Below are positions 1 through 9,790 of a DNA stretch of 64,000 nucleotides, in pieces (position 1 is the first letter of the stretch; every line of letters begins with the position of its first letter). Source of the DNA: Acanthacorydalis orientalis (taxonomy: Eukaryota; Arthropoda; Insecta; Megaloptera; Corydalidae). The stretch spans positions 12,898,187 to 12,962,186 of the forward strand of contig CM068320.1 in NCBI GenBank assembly GCA_034766995.1, read 5' to 3'. The position numbers and the translations under genes are program-made. Below the pieces are notes generated by a model. The model ran no database searches, was not told the DNA's origin, and worked only from the letters and a program-made list of their open reading frames with translations.

Positions 1-360
1 TGACGACGATTTTTGGACATCGTCTAAAATTTACTCGGAAATGACGAAGATTTTTGGACATTGAAATTCATCCGGAGATGACGACGACTTTTGGACATTG
101 TCTAAAAGTCACTCCGGATCAACGACGATTTTTGGATATTGTCTAAAATCATTCTGATTTGGCGTCGATTTTTGGACATTGTCTAAAAATCACTCTGAAT
201 CCAAGACGATTTTTGGACATTGTCTAAAAGTCACTCCGGATCAACGACGATTTTTGGATATTGTCTAAAATCACTCTGATTTGACGACGATTTTTGAACA
301 TTGTCTAAAAGTCACTCTGACATGACGACGATTTTTGGACATTGTCTAAAAATCACTCCG
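1..360. repeat. 40-bp array 1 (left-truncated)
   Basis: About nine units spaced 40-41 bp apart (for example TTTGGA at 131, 171, 212, 253). Its variant order matches the end of array 2 (1454-1857), including the ATCG variant of ATTG and a shortened unit near 60. It is therefore the right end of a homologous array cut by the window edge. Confidence 0.9.
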
Positions 361-734
361 AAAAGTAGAAAACGAGAAAATCAGAAGTAGAGAAGTAGAG
401 AAGTAGAGAAAAAGAGAAAAAAATAAAAAGAAATGAATGACGCTTGAATGACGACTGTATGACGCTTGAATGACGATTGCATGACGATTGTATGACGATT
501 GTATGACGATTGTATGACGATTGTATGACGATTGTATGACGATTGTTTGACGATTGTATGACGGTTGTATGACGATTGTATGACGATTGTATGACGATTG
601 TATGACGATTGTATGACGATTGTATGACGATTGTATGACGATTGTATGACGATTGTATGACGATTGTATGACGATTGTATGACGATTGTATGACGATTGT
701 ATGACGATTGTATGACGATTGTGCGACGATTGAA
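361..734. repeat. Purine linker plus 11-mer array 1
   Basis: A purine-rich linker with repeated GTAGAGAA (361-433) is followed by about 27 copies of TGACGATTGTA. The first copies are imperfect (TGACGCTTGAA) and the middle is almost invariant, as expected for slippage or unequal exchange. The 11-mer resembles the TGACGACGATTTT start of the 40-bp unit and may derive from it. Confidence 0.92.
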
Positions 735-937
735 TGATTGATTGTATATTTCAGGATTACATATTAGAATGAAGAAAACTCGTTTTTCCCAAAAAATCTC
801 ATGGCTGGACTGTTAAAGTCACAGTGAAATATACTTGGATATTTCAATATGTTTCAAATCGTACATTGAAATTAAACGCAAATAATTATTCAATGAATGT
901 TAATTCATATATGCAGAGATGAGAAATGGCCGGTTCC
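735..937. repeat. Conserved ~200-bp spacer, copy 1
   Basis: The sequence runs from ATTGTATATTTCAGGATTAC to AGAAATGGCCGGTTCCACG and contains GGCTGGACTGTTAAAGTCAC. It is close to identical in five copies and has no tandem structure of its own. It has no open frame of useful length. This is the only complex sequence in the compound satellite, so it may be the remnant of an element carried along with the cassette. Confidence 0.85.
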
Positions 938-1856
938 ACGACGATTTTTGGACATTGTCTAAAATTCACTCTGAATCCACGACGATTTTTGGACATTGTC
1001 TGAAATTCACTCGGAAATGACGACGACTTTTGGACATTGTCTAAAATTCACTCGGAGTTGACGACGAGTTTTGGACATTGTCTAAAAATCACTCCGATTT
1101 AACGTCGATTTTCGGACATTGTTTAAAATCACTCGGGCATGACGTCTTTGGACATTGTCTAAAAATCACTCTAGTTCGAAAACAATTTTTGGATTTTGCC
1201 TAAAATTTACTCTGAATTGACGACGAATTTTGGACATTTTCTAAAATTTACTCGGAAATGACGAAGATTTTTGGACATTGAAATTCACTCGGAGATGAGG
1301 ACGACTTTTGGACATTGTCTAAAAATCACTCTGAATCCACGACGATTTTTGGACATTGCTGAAATTCACTCGAAGATGACGACTTTTGGACATTGTCTAA
1401 AAATCACTCTAGTTCGAAAACAATTTTTGGATTTTGTCTAAAATTCACTCTGAATTGACGACGATTTTTGGACATCGTCTAAAATTTACTCGGAAATGAC
1501 GAAGATTTTTGCACATTGAAATTCACTCGGAGATGACGACGACTTTTGGACATTGTCTAAAAGTCACTCCGGATCAACGACGATTTTTGGATATTGTGTA
1601 AAATCATTCTGATTTGGCGTCGATTTTTGGACATTGTCTAAAAATCACTCTGAATCCAAGACGATTTTTGGACATTGTCTAAAAATCACTCTGAATCCAA
1701 GACGATTTTTGGACATTGTCTAAAAGTCACTCCGGATCAACGACGATTTTTGGATATTGTCTAAAATCACTCTGATTTGACGACGATTTTTGAACATTGT
1801 CTAAAAGTCACTCTGACATGACGACGATTTTTGGACATTGTCGAAAAATCACTCCG
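938..1856. repeat. 40-bp array 2
   Basis: About 23 units with point variants and some shortened copies (for example near 1145 and 1280). No palindrome follows spacer 1 here, unlike the other cassettes. Blocks of variants recur within the array, so it has itself been partly duplicated. Confidence 0.88.
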
Positions 1857-2066
1857 AAAAGGAGAAAACGAGAAAATGAGAAGTAGAGAAGTAGAGAAGT
1901 AGAGAAAAAGAGAAAAAGATAAAAAGAAATGAATGACGCTTGAATGACGATTGTATAACGCTTGAATGATGATTGTATGACGATTGCATGACGATTGTAT
2001 GACGATTGTATGACGATTGTATGACGATTGTATGACGATTGTATGACGATTGTGTGACGATTGAAT
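1857..2066. repeat. Purine linker plus 11-mer array 2 (shortest)
   Basis: The linker occupies about 1857-1929 and is followed by only about 12 copies of the 11-mer, the shortest of the five arrays. It shows that copy number varies strongly between otherwise similar cassettes. Confidence 0.9.
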
Positions 2067-2267
2067 GATTGATTGTATATTTCAGGATTACATATTAGAA
2101 TGAAGGAAAATCGTTCTTCCCAAAAAATATCATGGCTGGACTGTTAAAGTCACAGTGAAATATACTTGGTTATTTCAATATGTTTCAAATCGTACATTGA
2201 AATTAAACGCAAATAAAAATTCAATGAATGTTAATTCATATATGCAGAGATGAGAAATGGCCGGTTC
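2067..2267. repeat. Conserved ~200-bp spacer, copy 2
   Basis: Same sequence and position in the cassette as 735-937, with a few substitutions (GAAGGAAAATC, TTGGTTATTTC). Confidence 0.85.
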
Positions 2268-2607
2268 CACGACGATTTTTGGACATTGTCTAAAATTCAC
2301 TCTGAATCGACGACGATTTTTGGACGTCGACATCACCGAGTGAATTTCAATTCACTCGGAGATGTCGACGAATTTTGGACATTGTCTAAAAATCACTCTG
2401 GTTCGACAACGATTTTTGGACATTGTCTAAAAGTCACTCCGGATCAACGACGATTTTTGGATATTGTCTAAAATCACTCTGATTTGGCGTCGATATTTGG
2501 ACATTGTCTAAAAATCACTCTGAATCCAAGACGATTTTTGGACATTGTCTATAAGTCACTCTGACATGACGACGATTTTTGGACATTGTCGAAAAATCAC
2601 TCCGAAA
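2268..2607. repeat. 40-bp array 3
   Basis: About eight units. It opens with the unit pair that contains a 46-bp inverted repeat (2325-2370). The frame 2250-2471 that reads through it has no support as a gene. Confidence 0.87.
2325..2370. repeat. 46-bp palindrome, one arm mismatch
   Basis: Inverted repeat beginning CGTCGACATC and ending GATGTCGACG, arms about 22 bp around a 2-nt centre. One A/T difference (CACCG against CGGAG) breaks perfect pairing. The right arm is an ordinary 40-bp-unit sequence and the left arm is its inverted copy. Confidence 0.9.
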
Positions 2608-3003
2608 AGGAGAAAACGAGAAAATGAGAAGTAGAGAAGTGGAGAAGTAGAGAAAAAGAGAAAAAGATTTGAATGACGCTTGAATGACGATTGTATGACG
2701 CTTGAATGATGATTGTATGACGATTGCATGACGATTGTATGACGATTGTATGACGATTGTATGACGATTGTATGACGATTGTATGACGATTGTATGACGA
2801 TTGTATGACGATTGTATGACGATTGTATGACGATTGTATGACGATTGTATGACGTTTGTTAGACGATTGTATGACGATTGTATGACGATTGTATGACGAT
2901 TGTATGACGATTGTATGACGATTGTATGACGATTGTATGACGATTGTATGACGATTGTATGACGATTGTATGACGATTGTATGACGATTGTGTGACGATT
3001 GAA
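2608..3003. repeat. Purine linker plus 11-mer array 3
   Basis: The linker at 2608-2668 is shorter than the others. About 30 copies of the 11-mer follow, including one TGACGTTTGTT variant near 2851. Confidence 0.9.
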
Positions 3004-3206
3004 TGATTGATTGTATATTTCAGGATTACATATTAGAATGAAGAAAAATCGTTCTTCCTAAAAAATCTCATGGCTGGACTGTTAAAGTCACAGTGAAATA
3101 TACTTGGATATTTCAATATGTTTCAAATCGTACATTGAAATTAAACGCAAATAAAAATTCAATGAATGTTAATTCATATATGCAGAGATGAGAAATGGCC
3201 GGTTCC
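3004..3206. repeat. Conserved ~200-bp spacer, copy 3
   Basis: Nearly identical to the other spacers. It ends GGCCGGTTCCACG, directly before array 4. Confidence 0.85.
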
Positions 3207-4192
3207 ACGACGATTTTTGGACATTGTCTAAAATTCACTCTGAATCGACGACGATTTTTGGACGTCGACATCTCCGAGTGAATTTCAATTCACTCGGAGA
3301 TGTCGACGAATTTTGGTCATTGTCTAAAATCACTCTGGTTCGACAACGATTTTTGGACATTGTCTAAAATTCACTCTGAATCCACGACGATTTTTGGACA
3401 TTGTCTGAAATTCACTCGGAAATGACGACGACTTTTGGACATTGTCTAAAATTCACTCGGAGTTAACGACGAGTTTTGGACATTGTCTAAAAATCACTCC
3501 GATTCAACGATGATTTTCGGACATTGTCTAAAAATCACTCGGGCATGACGACGATTTTGGGACATTGTCTAAAAATCACTCCGGTTCAACGACGATTTTT
3601 GTATAATGTCTAAAATTTACTCAGAAATGACGACGATTTTTGGACATTGTCTAAAAATCACTTGGACATGACGACGATTTTTGGACATTGTCTAAAATTC
3701 ACTCTGAATCCACGACGATTTTTGGACATTGTCTGAAATTTACTCGGAGAGGACGACTTTTGGACATTGTCTAAAAATCACTCCGGTTCAACGAAGATTT
3801 TTGGACATTATCTAAAATTCACTCGGAAATGACGAAGATTTTTTTACATTGTCTAAAAATTACTCTGAATCCACGACGATTTTTGGACATTGCTGAAATT
3901 CACTCGAAGATGACGACTTTTGGACATTGTCTAAAAATCACTCTGGTTCGACAACAATTTTTGGATTTTGTCTAAAATTCACTCTGAATTGACGACGATT
4001 TTTGGACCTTGTCTAAAAATCACTCTGAATCCAAGACGATTTTTGGACATTGTCTAAAAGTCACTCCGGATCAACGACGATTTTTGGATATTGTCTAAAA
4101 TCACTCTGATTTGACGACGATTTTTGGACATTTTCTAAAAGTCACTCTGACATGACGACGATTTTTGGACATTGTCTAAAAATCACTCCGAA
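3207..4192. repeat. 40-bp array 4
   Basis: About 25 units, the second longest array here. It starts with the perfect palindrome at 3263-3308 and then shows mixed variants (TCGGAGTTAACG, TCGGGCATGACG, TCCGGTTCAACG) that recur in other arrays. Confidence 0.88.
3263..3308. repeat. 46-bp perfect palindrome
   Basis: Arms 3263-3284 and 3287-3308 are exact reverse complements over 22 bp, separated by TC at 3285-3286. They include a GTCGAC at each end. It could extrude as a stable hairpin or cruciform. This is the only error-free copy of the four. Confidence 0.95.
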
Positions 4193-4533
4193 AAGGACAA
4201 AACGAGAAAATGAGAAGTTGAGAAGTAGAGAAGTACAGAAAAAGAGAAAAAGATAAAAAGAAATGAATGACGCTTGAATGACGATTGTATGACGATTGTA
4301 TGACGATTGTATGACGATTGCATGACGATTGTATGACGATTGTATGACGATTGTATGACGATTGAATGACGATTGTATGACGATTGTATGACGTTTGTAT
4401 GACGATTGTATGACGATTGTATGACGATTGTATGACGATTATATGACGATTGTATGACGATTGTATGACGATTGTATGACGATTGTATGACGATTGTATG
4501 ACGATTGTATGACGATTGTATGACGATTGAATG
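4193..4533. repeat. Purine linker plus 11-mer array 4
   Basis: Linker at 4193-4262, then about 24 copies of the 11-mer. Read on the - strand, the array gives an 11-residue periodic peptide that exists only because 11 codons equal three repeats. It is not a gene. Confidence 0.9.
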
Positions 4534-4733
4534 ATTGATTGCATATTTCAGGATTACATATTAGAATGAAGGAAAATCGTTCTTCCCAAAAAATCTCATG
4601 GCTGGACTGTTAAAGTCACAATGAAATATACTTGGATATTTCAATATGTTTCAAATCGTACATTGAAATTAAACGCAAATAAAAATTCAATGAATGTTAA
4701 TTCATATATGCAGAGATGAGAAATGGCCGGTTC
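4534..4733. repeat. Conserved ~200-bp spacer, copy 4
   Basis: Matches the other spacers, with a GCATATTTCAGG start. Confidence 0.85.
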
Positions 4734-5032
4734 CACGACGATTTTTGGACATTGTCTAAAATTCACTCTGAATCGACGACGATTTTTGGACGTCGACATC
4801 ACCGAGTGAATTTCAATTGACTCGGAGATGTCGACGAATTTTTGACATTGTCTAAAAATCACTCTGGTTCGACAACGATTTTTGGACATTGTCTAAAAGT
4901 CACTCCGGATCAACGACGATTTTTGGATATTGTCTAAAATCACTCTGATTTGGCGTCGATTTTTGGACATTGTCTAAAAGTCACTCTGACATGACGACGA
5001 TTTTTGGACATTGTCGAAAAATCACTCCGAAA
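4734..5032. repeat. 40-bp array 5 with palindrome
   Basis: About seven units. A palindrome related to 3263-3308 lies at 4791-4836. It has two arm differences (CACCG, and TTGACTCGG on the right arm). Confidence 0.87.
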
Positions 5033-5306
5033 AGGAGAAAACGAGAAAATGAGAAGTAGAGAAGTAGAGAAGTAGAGAAAAAGAGAAAAAGATAAAAAGA
5101 AATGAATGACGCTTGAATGACGATTGTATGACGATTGTATGACGATTATATGACGATTGTATGACGATTGTATGACGATTGTATGACGATTGTATGACGA
5201 TTGTATGACGATTGTATGACGATTGTATGACGATTGTATGACGATTGTATGACGATTGTATGACGATTGAATGGCGATTGTATGACGATTGTGTGACGAT
5301 TGAATG
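5033..5306. repeat. Purine linker plus 11-mer array 5
   Basis: Linker at 5033-5102, then about 18 copies of the 11-mer with one GAATGGCGATTG variant near 5269. Confidence 0.9.
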
Positions 5307-5508
5307 TTTGATTGTATATTTCAGGATTACATATTAGAATGAAGGAAAATCGTTCTTCCCAAAAAATCTCAATGCTGGACTGTTAAAATCACAGTGAAAT
5401 ATACTTGGATATTTCAATATGTTTCAAATCGTACATTGAAATTAAACGCAAATAAAAATTCAATGAATGTTAATTCATATATGCAGAGATGAGAAATGGC
5501 CGGTTCCA
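5307..5508. repeat. Conserved ~200-bp spacer, copy 5
   Basis: Last copy of the spacer. It carries the variant CTCAATGCTGGAC in place of CTCATGGCTGGAC. Confidence 0.85.
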
Positions 5509-6642
5509 CGACGATTTTTGGACATTGTCTAAAATTCACTCTGAATCGACGACGATTTTTGGACGTCGACATCTCCGAGTGAATTTCAATACACTCGGAG
5601 ATGTCGACGAATTTTGGACATTGTCTAAAAATCACTCTGGTTCGACAACGATTTTTGGACATTGTCTAAAATTCACTCTGAATCCACGACGATTTTTGGA
5701 CATTGTCTAAAAATCACTCCAGTTCAATGACGATTTTTCTATAATGTCTAAAATTCACTCAGAAATGACGACGATTTTTGGACATTGTCTAAAAATCACT
5801 CCGGTTCAACGACGTTTTTGGACTTTGTTTAAAATTCATTTAGGTTAACCAACGACATTTTTGGACATTGTCTAAAATTACTCGGGTTAACCGACGATTT
5901 ATGGACATTGTGTAAAAATCACTAGGGTTTACCGAAGATTTTGGGGCTTTGTCTAAAAATCATTCAGGTTAAACGACGATTTTTGGTTATTGTCCAAAAA
6001 TCACTCGGGTTAACCGACGATTTTCGGACATTGTCTAAAAATCACTCCTGTTTGACGAGAATTTTTGGACAATGTCTAAAAATCACTCGGATTTTACGAC
6101 GATTTTTGGACATTGTCTAAAAATTACTAGGGTTAACCGATGATTTTTGGATATTTCCTTAAATCACGCAAGTAACGGACGTTTTTGGGACATTGTCTAA
6201 TAATCATTCTGGTGTACGACGATTTTTTGACATTGTCTAAAATTACACGGGTTATCCGACAATTTTTGTATATTGTCTAAAAATCACTCAGGTTAACCGA
6301 CGATTTTGAACATTGTCTAAAAATCATTCGGGTTAACCGACGATTTTAGGACATTGTCTAAAATCACTCGGACTCGACGACGATTTTTGGATATTGAGTA
6401 AAATTTCTCGGGTTTGTTGACGAGTTTTGTACATTGTCCAAAAATCACTCGGGTTAACCGACGATTTTCGGACATTGTCTAAAAATCACTCCCGTTTGAC
6501 GAGAATTTTTGGACAATGTCTAAAAATCACTCGGATTTGACGACGATTTTTGGATATGGTCTAAAAGCACTCGGGCTCGACGACGATTTTGGGACATTGA
6601 GTAAAATTTCTCGGGTTTGTTGACGATTTTTGGACATTGACT
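5509..6642. repeat. 40-bp array 6, diverged GGTTAACC subfamily
   Basis: About 28 units. A fourth palindrome lies at 5564-5609 with one arm mismatch (AATACACTCGG). From about 5835 the units change to a diverged form in which CGGGTTAACCGACGATTT replaces the TCTGAATC-type linker. They carry many more private substitutions (TTTGGGGCTTTG, CTATGG). The array ends abruptly at TTGGACATTGACTA and gives way to GT-rich DNA. Older, less homogenised repeats at an array edge are the expected pattern. Confidence 0.87.
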
Positions 6643-7627
6643 AATGGTGGTTCTGTTGTGGGTCTGGGTGTGGGTTCAGTAACGGACCCAAACTCAGGTT
6701 CTAGTCCGGGTCTTAGTCTGAGTGTGGGTCTGTGTGTGGTTTAGTCTGTGCGTGGGTGCGTGTATTTCTGGGTGTGTGTCTCTGTGGGTCTAGGTCTGTG
6801 TTTGAGTGTGGATCTGTGCGAGAATGTAGGTCCGGGACTGTGACTGTGGGTCTGGGTGTGTCTTGTGTGGGTGTGGGTCTGGTTGTGTGTCTAAGTGTGG
6901 ATCTGGAACTGGGTTAGAATGTGGGTCTGTGTGTGGATTTAGGTCTGAACTGTGTGTGTGGGGATCTGTGTGTGTGTGTGTGGATATGTGTGTGGGTATG
7001 TGTGTGTGTTGTTCAGTGTGTGTGTGTGTCTCTATGTGTGCATGTGTGTGTGTATTTGTGGGTCTGTGTGTGTGTGGGTCTGTGTGCGTAGGTCTGTGTG
7101 TGTGTGTGGGTTTGTGTGTGTGTGTGGGTCTGTGTGTGTGTGTGGGTTTGTGTGTGTGTGTGGGTCTCTGTGTGTGTGTGGGTCTGTGTGTGTGTGTGGG
7201 TCTGTGTGTGTGTGTGGGTCTGTGTGTGTGTGTGGGTCTGTGTGTGTGTGTGGGTCTGTGTGTGTGTGTGGGTCTGTGTGTGTGTGTGTGTGTGGGTCTG
7301 TGTGTGTGTGTGGGTCTGTGTGTGTGTGTGGGTCTGGGTCTGTGTGTGTGTGTGGGCCTGTGTGTGTGTGTGGGTCTGTGTGTGTGTGTGGGTCTGTGTG
7401 TGTGTGGGTCTGTGTGTGTGTGGGTCTGTGTGTGTGTGGGTCTGTGTGTGTGTGGGTTTGTCTGTGTGTTGGTCGGTCTGTGTGTGTGTGTGGGTCGATC
7501 TGGGTGTGTTGGGTCCGTTTGTGTGTGAGGATCAGTTTGTGTGTGTGAGGATCAGTTTGTGTGTGTGCGGATCAGTTGGGGGGTGTGTGGGTTGGTTTAT
7601 GTACTGAAATGTCTGGCGGTGTGTGGA
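6643..7627. repeat. G+T-rich minisatellite, 18-bp unit
   Basis: The top strand is almost only G and T. The left third (6643-7060) is an irregular mix of GTGTGGGTCTG motifs. The centre (about 7070-7490) is a regular array of TGTGTGTGTGTGGGTCTG, 18 bp, with length variants from changes in TG number and one GGGTCTGGGTCTG. The right end decays into GGATCAGTTTGTGTG. All three + frames stay open over it as six-residue periodic peptides (VGLCVC type), an effect of the lack of A and of TAA/TAG/TGA in the array. I see no gene. Confidence 0.93.
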
Positions 7628-7837
7628 GACAAGAAGAAAAAAGAATAAAATAGGGGGAAAGGAGAAATGGGAGGAAAGGAGCAATGGGGGAAAGGAGAAG
7701 TGGGAAAGGAGAAATGGGGGAAAGGAGAAAATGGGTTGAAAAAAGAAATGGGTGGAAAGGAGAAAATAAGGGACGTGAAAATTGGAAAAAGGTAACATTT
7801 GGGGGAATAGGTGAATATTGGGAATAGGTGAATATTT
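7628..7837. repeat. Purine-rich (A+G) tract
   Basis: About 210 bp in which the top strand is mostly A and G, with repeated GGGGGAAAGGAGAAATGGG motifs of roughly 17-20 bp. It ends in GGAATAGGTGAATATT repeats before the first 155-bp monomer. Such a tract can form triplex DNA or G-quadruplexes. No coding potential is seen on either strand. Confidence 0.87.
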
Positions 7838-9790
7838 CACACCACGCGATAGATAATATTAAGACGCATCTAACGATATGCGATATTAGTCGTTTCGCAT
7901 TTGATTTCGACTACTTATGGCTGAAAAACTTGCTGAAAGACTGGTTTTTTGGTCAAAATTAGGCTTTTTTGGAAGATAATCGAATTGAATTGCACACCAC
8001 GCGATAGATAATGTCAAGACACATCTAACGATATGCGACATAAGTCATTTCGCATTTGATTTCGACTACTTGTAGCAGAAAAACTGGTTGAAGAACAGGT
8101 TTTTAGGGCAAAATTAGGCTTCTTTGGAAGGTAATGGAACCGAATTGCACACCACGCGTTAAATAATGTTAAGACGCATCTAACGATATGCGATATGAGC
8201 CATTTAGCATTTGATTTTGACTACTTATGGCCGAAAAACTTGTTGAAAAACAGGGTTTTCGGGCAAAATTAGGCTTTTTTGGGAGATAATCGAACCGAAT
8301 TGCACACCACGCGGTATATAATTTTAAGACACATCTAACGATGTGCGATATGAGCCATTTCGCATTTCATTTCGACTACTTATGGTCGAAAAACTTGATG
8401 AAAAACGGGTTTTTCGGTCAAAACTAGGCTTCTTTGGAAGGTAATGGAAACGAATTGCACACCACGCGTTAGATAATTTTAAGACGAATCTAACTATATG
8501 CGATATAAGTCATTTTGCATTTGATTTCGAATGCTTATAGCCGAAAAACTGATTGAATGGCGGGTTTTTGGTGAATAATTAAGCTTTTTTGGAAAATAAT
8601 CGAACCGAATAGCACACCATGCGATAGATACTTTTAAGATGCATCTAACGATATGCAATACGAGCCGTTTCACATTTGATTTCGACAATTTATGGCCGAA
8701 AAACTTGTTGAAAAACGGGTATTTGAGCAAAATTAGGCTTTTTTGGAAGAAAATCGAACCGAATTGCACACCACTCGATAGATAATGTTATAACGCATCT
8801 AACGATATGCGATATGAGCCGTTTCACATTTGATTTCGACAATTTATGGCCGAAAAACTGGACAAAATAAAGCTTTTTTAAAAGATAATTGAACCGAACG
8901 GCACACCACGCGATAGATAATTTAAAGACGTATCTAACGATATGTGATATGAGCAGTTTCGCATTTGACTTCGACTACTTATGGCCGAAAAACTGGTTGA
9001 AAAACGAGTTTTTCGGGCAAAATTAGGCTTTTTTGGAAAATAATCGAATCGAATTGCACACCACGCGATAGGTAATTTTAAGACGCATCCATCGATATGC
9101 GATATAAGTCATTTCGCATTTGATTTCGACTACTTATTGCCGAAAAACTTGTTGAGAAACGGGTTTTTCGGTCAAAATTAGGCTTTTTTGGAAGATAATC
9201 GAACAGAATTTCACACCACGCGATAGATAATTTTAAGACGCATCTAACGATATGCGATATGAGCCGTTTCACATTTGATTTCGACAATTTATGGCATGAA
9301 AAACTTGTTGAAAAACGGGTTTTTTGAGCAAAATTAGGCTTTTTTGGAAGATAATCGAACCGAATTGCACACCATGCGTTAGATAATTTTAAGGCGCATC
9401 TAACGATATGCGATATAAGTCATTTCGCATTTGATTTCGACTACTTGTAGCCGAAAAACTGGTTGAAAAACGGGTTTTTCGGTCAAGACTAGGCTTCTTT
9501 GGAAGGTAATGGAAACGAATTGCACACCACGCGTTAGATAATTTTAAGACGAATCTAACTATATGCGATATAAGTCATTTTGCATTTGATTTCGAATGCT
9601 TATAGCCGAAAAACTGATTGAATGGCGGGTTTTTCGTGAATAATTAAGCTTTTTTGGAAAATAATCGAACCGAATTGCACACCATGCGATAGATAATTTT
9701 AAGACGCATCTAACGATATGCGATATGAGCCGTTTCACATTTGATTTCGACAATTTATGGCCGAAAAAGTGGTTGAAAATGGGTTTTTTG
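7838..9790. repeat. 155-bp satellite subfamily A
   Basis: About 12.5 monomers marked by CACCACGCGATAG, ATGCGATATGAGCC and TTTCGCATTTGATTTCGAC, with AAAATTAGGCTTTTTTGG near the end. One monomer (8769-8903) is 135 bp because about 20 bp are missing after GAAAAACTG. Near-duplicate monomers at 8461-8610 and 9514-9665 (TCTAACTATATGC, CGAATGCTTATAG) point to a local segmental duplication. Confidence 0.85.

Larger units (their letters stand above)
1..6642. repeat. Compound satellite: ~40-bp arrays broken by 11-mer/spacer cassettes
   Basis: The region alternates between two components. One is an array of a 40-41 bp unit with core TTTTTGGACATTGTCTAAAA followed by TCACTC. The other is a cassette of purine linker, 11-mer array and ~200-bp spacer. 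The cassette occurs five times in the same order and orientation, which makes this a higher-order repeat of variable length (about 0.9-1.5 kb). The window opens inside an array that resembles 1454-1857, so the locus extends to the left. Short open frames in it are interrupted and change with copy number, so I see no gene. The family is not recognised. Confidence 0.93.

Noticed and set aside
4176..4544. 122-residue - strand frame with an 11-residue repeat.
   Set aside because: It is the 11-mer array read in frame; copy number varies freely among cassettes.
434..5306. CRISPR-like regular repeats in the 11-mer and 40-bp arrays.
   Set aside because: There are no unique spacers of constant length and no cas genes, and the context is eukaryotic satellite DNA.
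7070..7490. Telomere repeat of budding-yeast type (TG-rich with GGGTC).
   Set aside because: It is internal, lies between two satellites, and has an irregular 18-bp unit. The rest of the window does not fit a yeast genome.
6732..7607. Cysteine/valine/glycine-rich frames (VGLCVC repeats) of up to 221 residues.
   Set aside because: The 18-bp GT repeat lacks stop codons in all three + frames. Each frame gives a periodic peptide with no other coding sign.
7960..9660. TTAGG/TTAGGC telomere motif in 155-bp monomers (AAAATTAGGCTTTTTTGG).
   Set aside because: It occurs once per monomer and never in tandem, so it is a chance part of the satellite.
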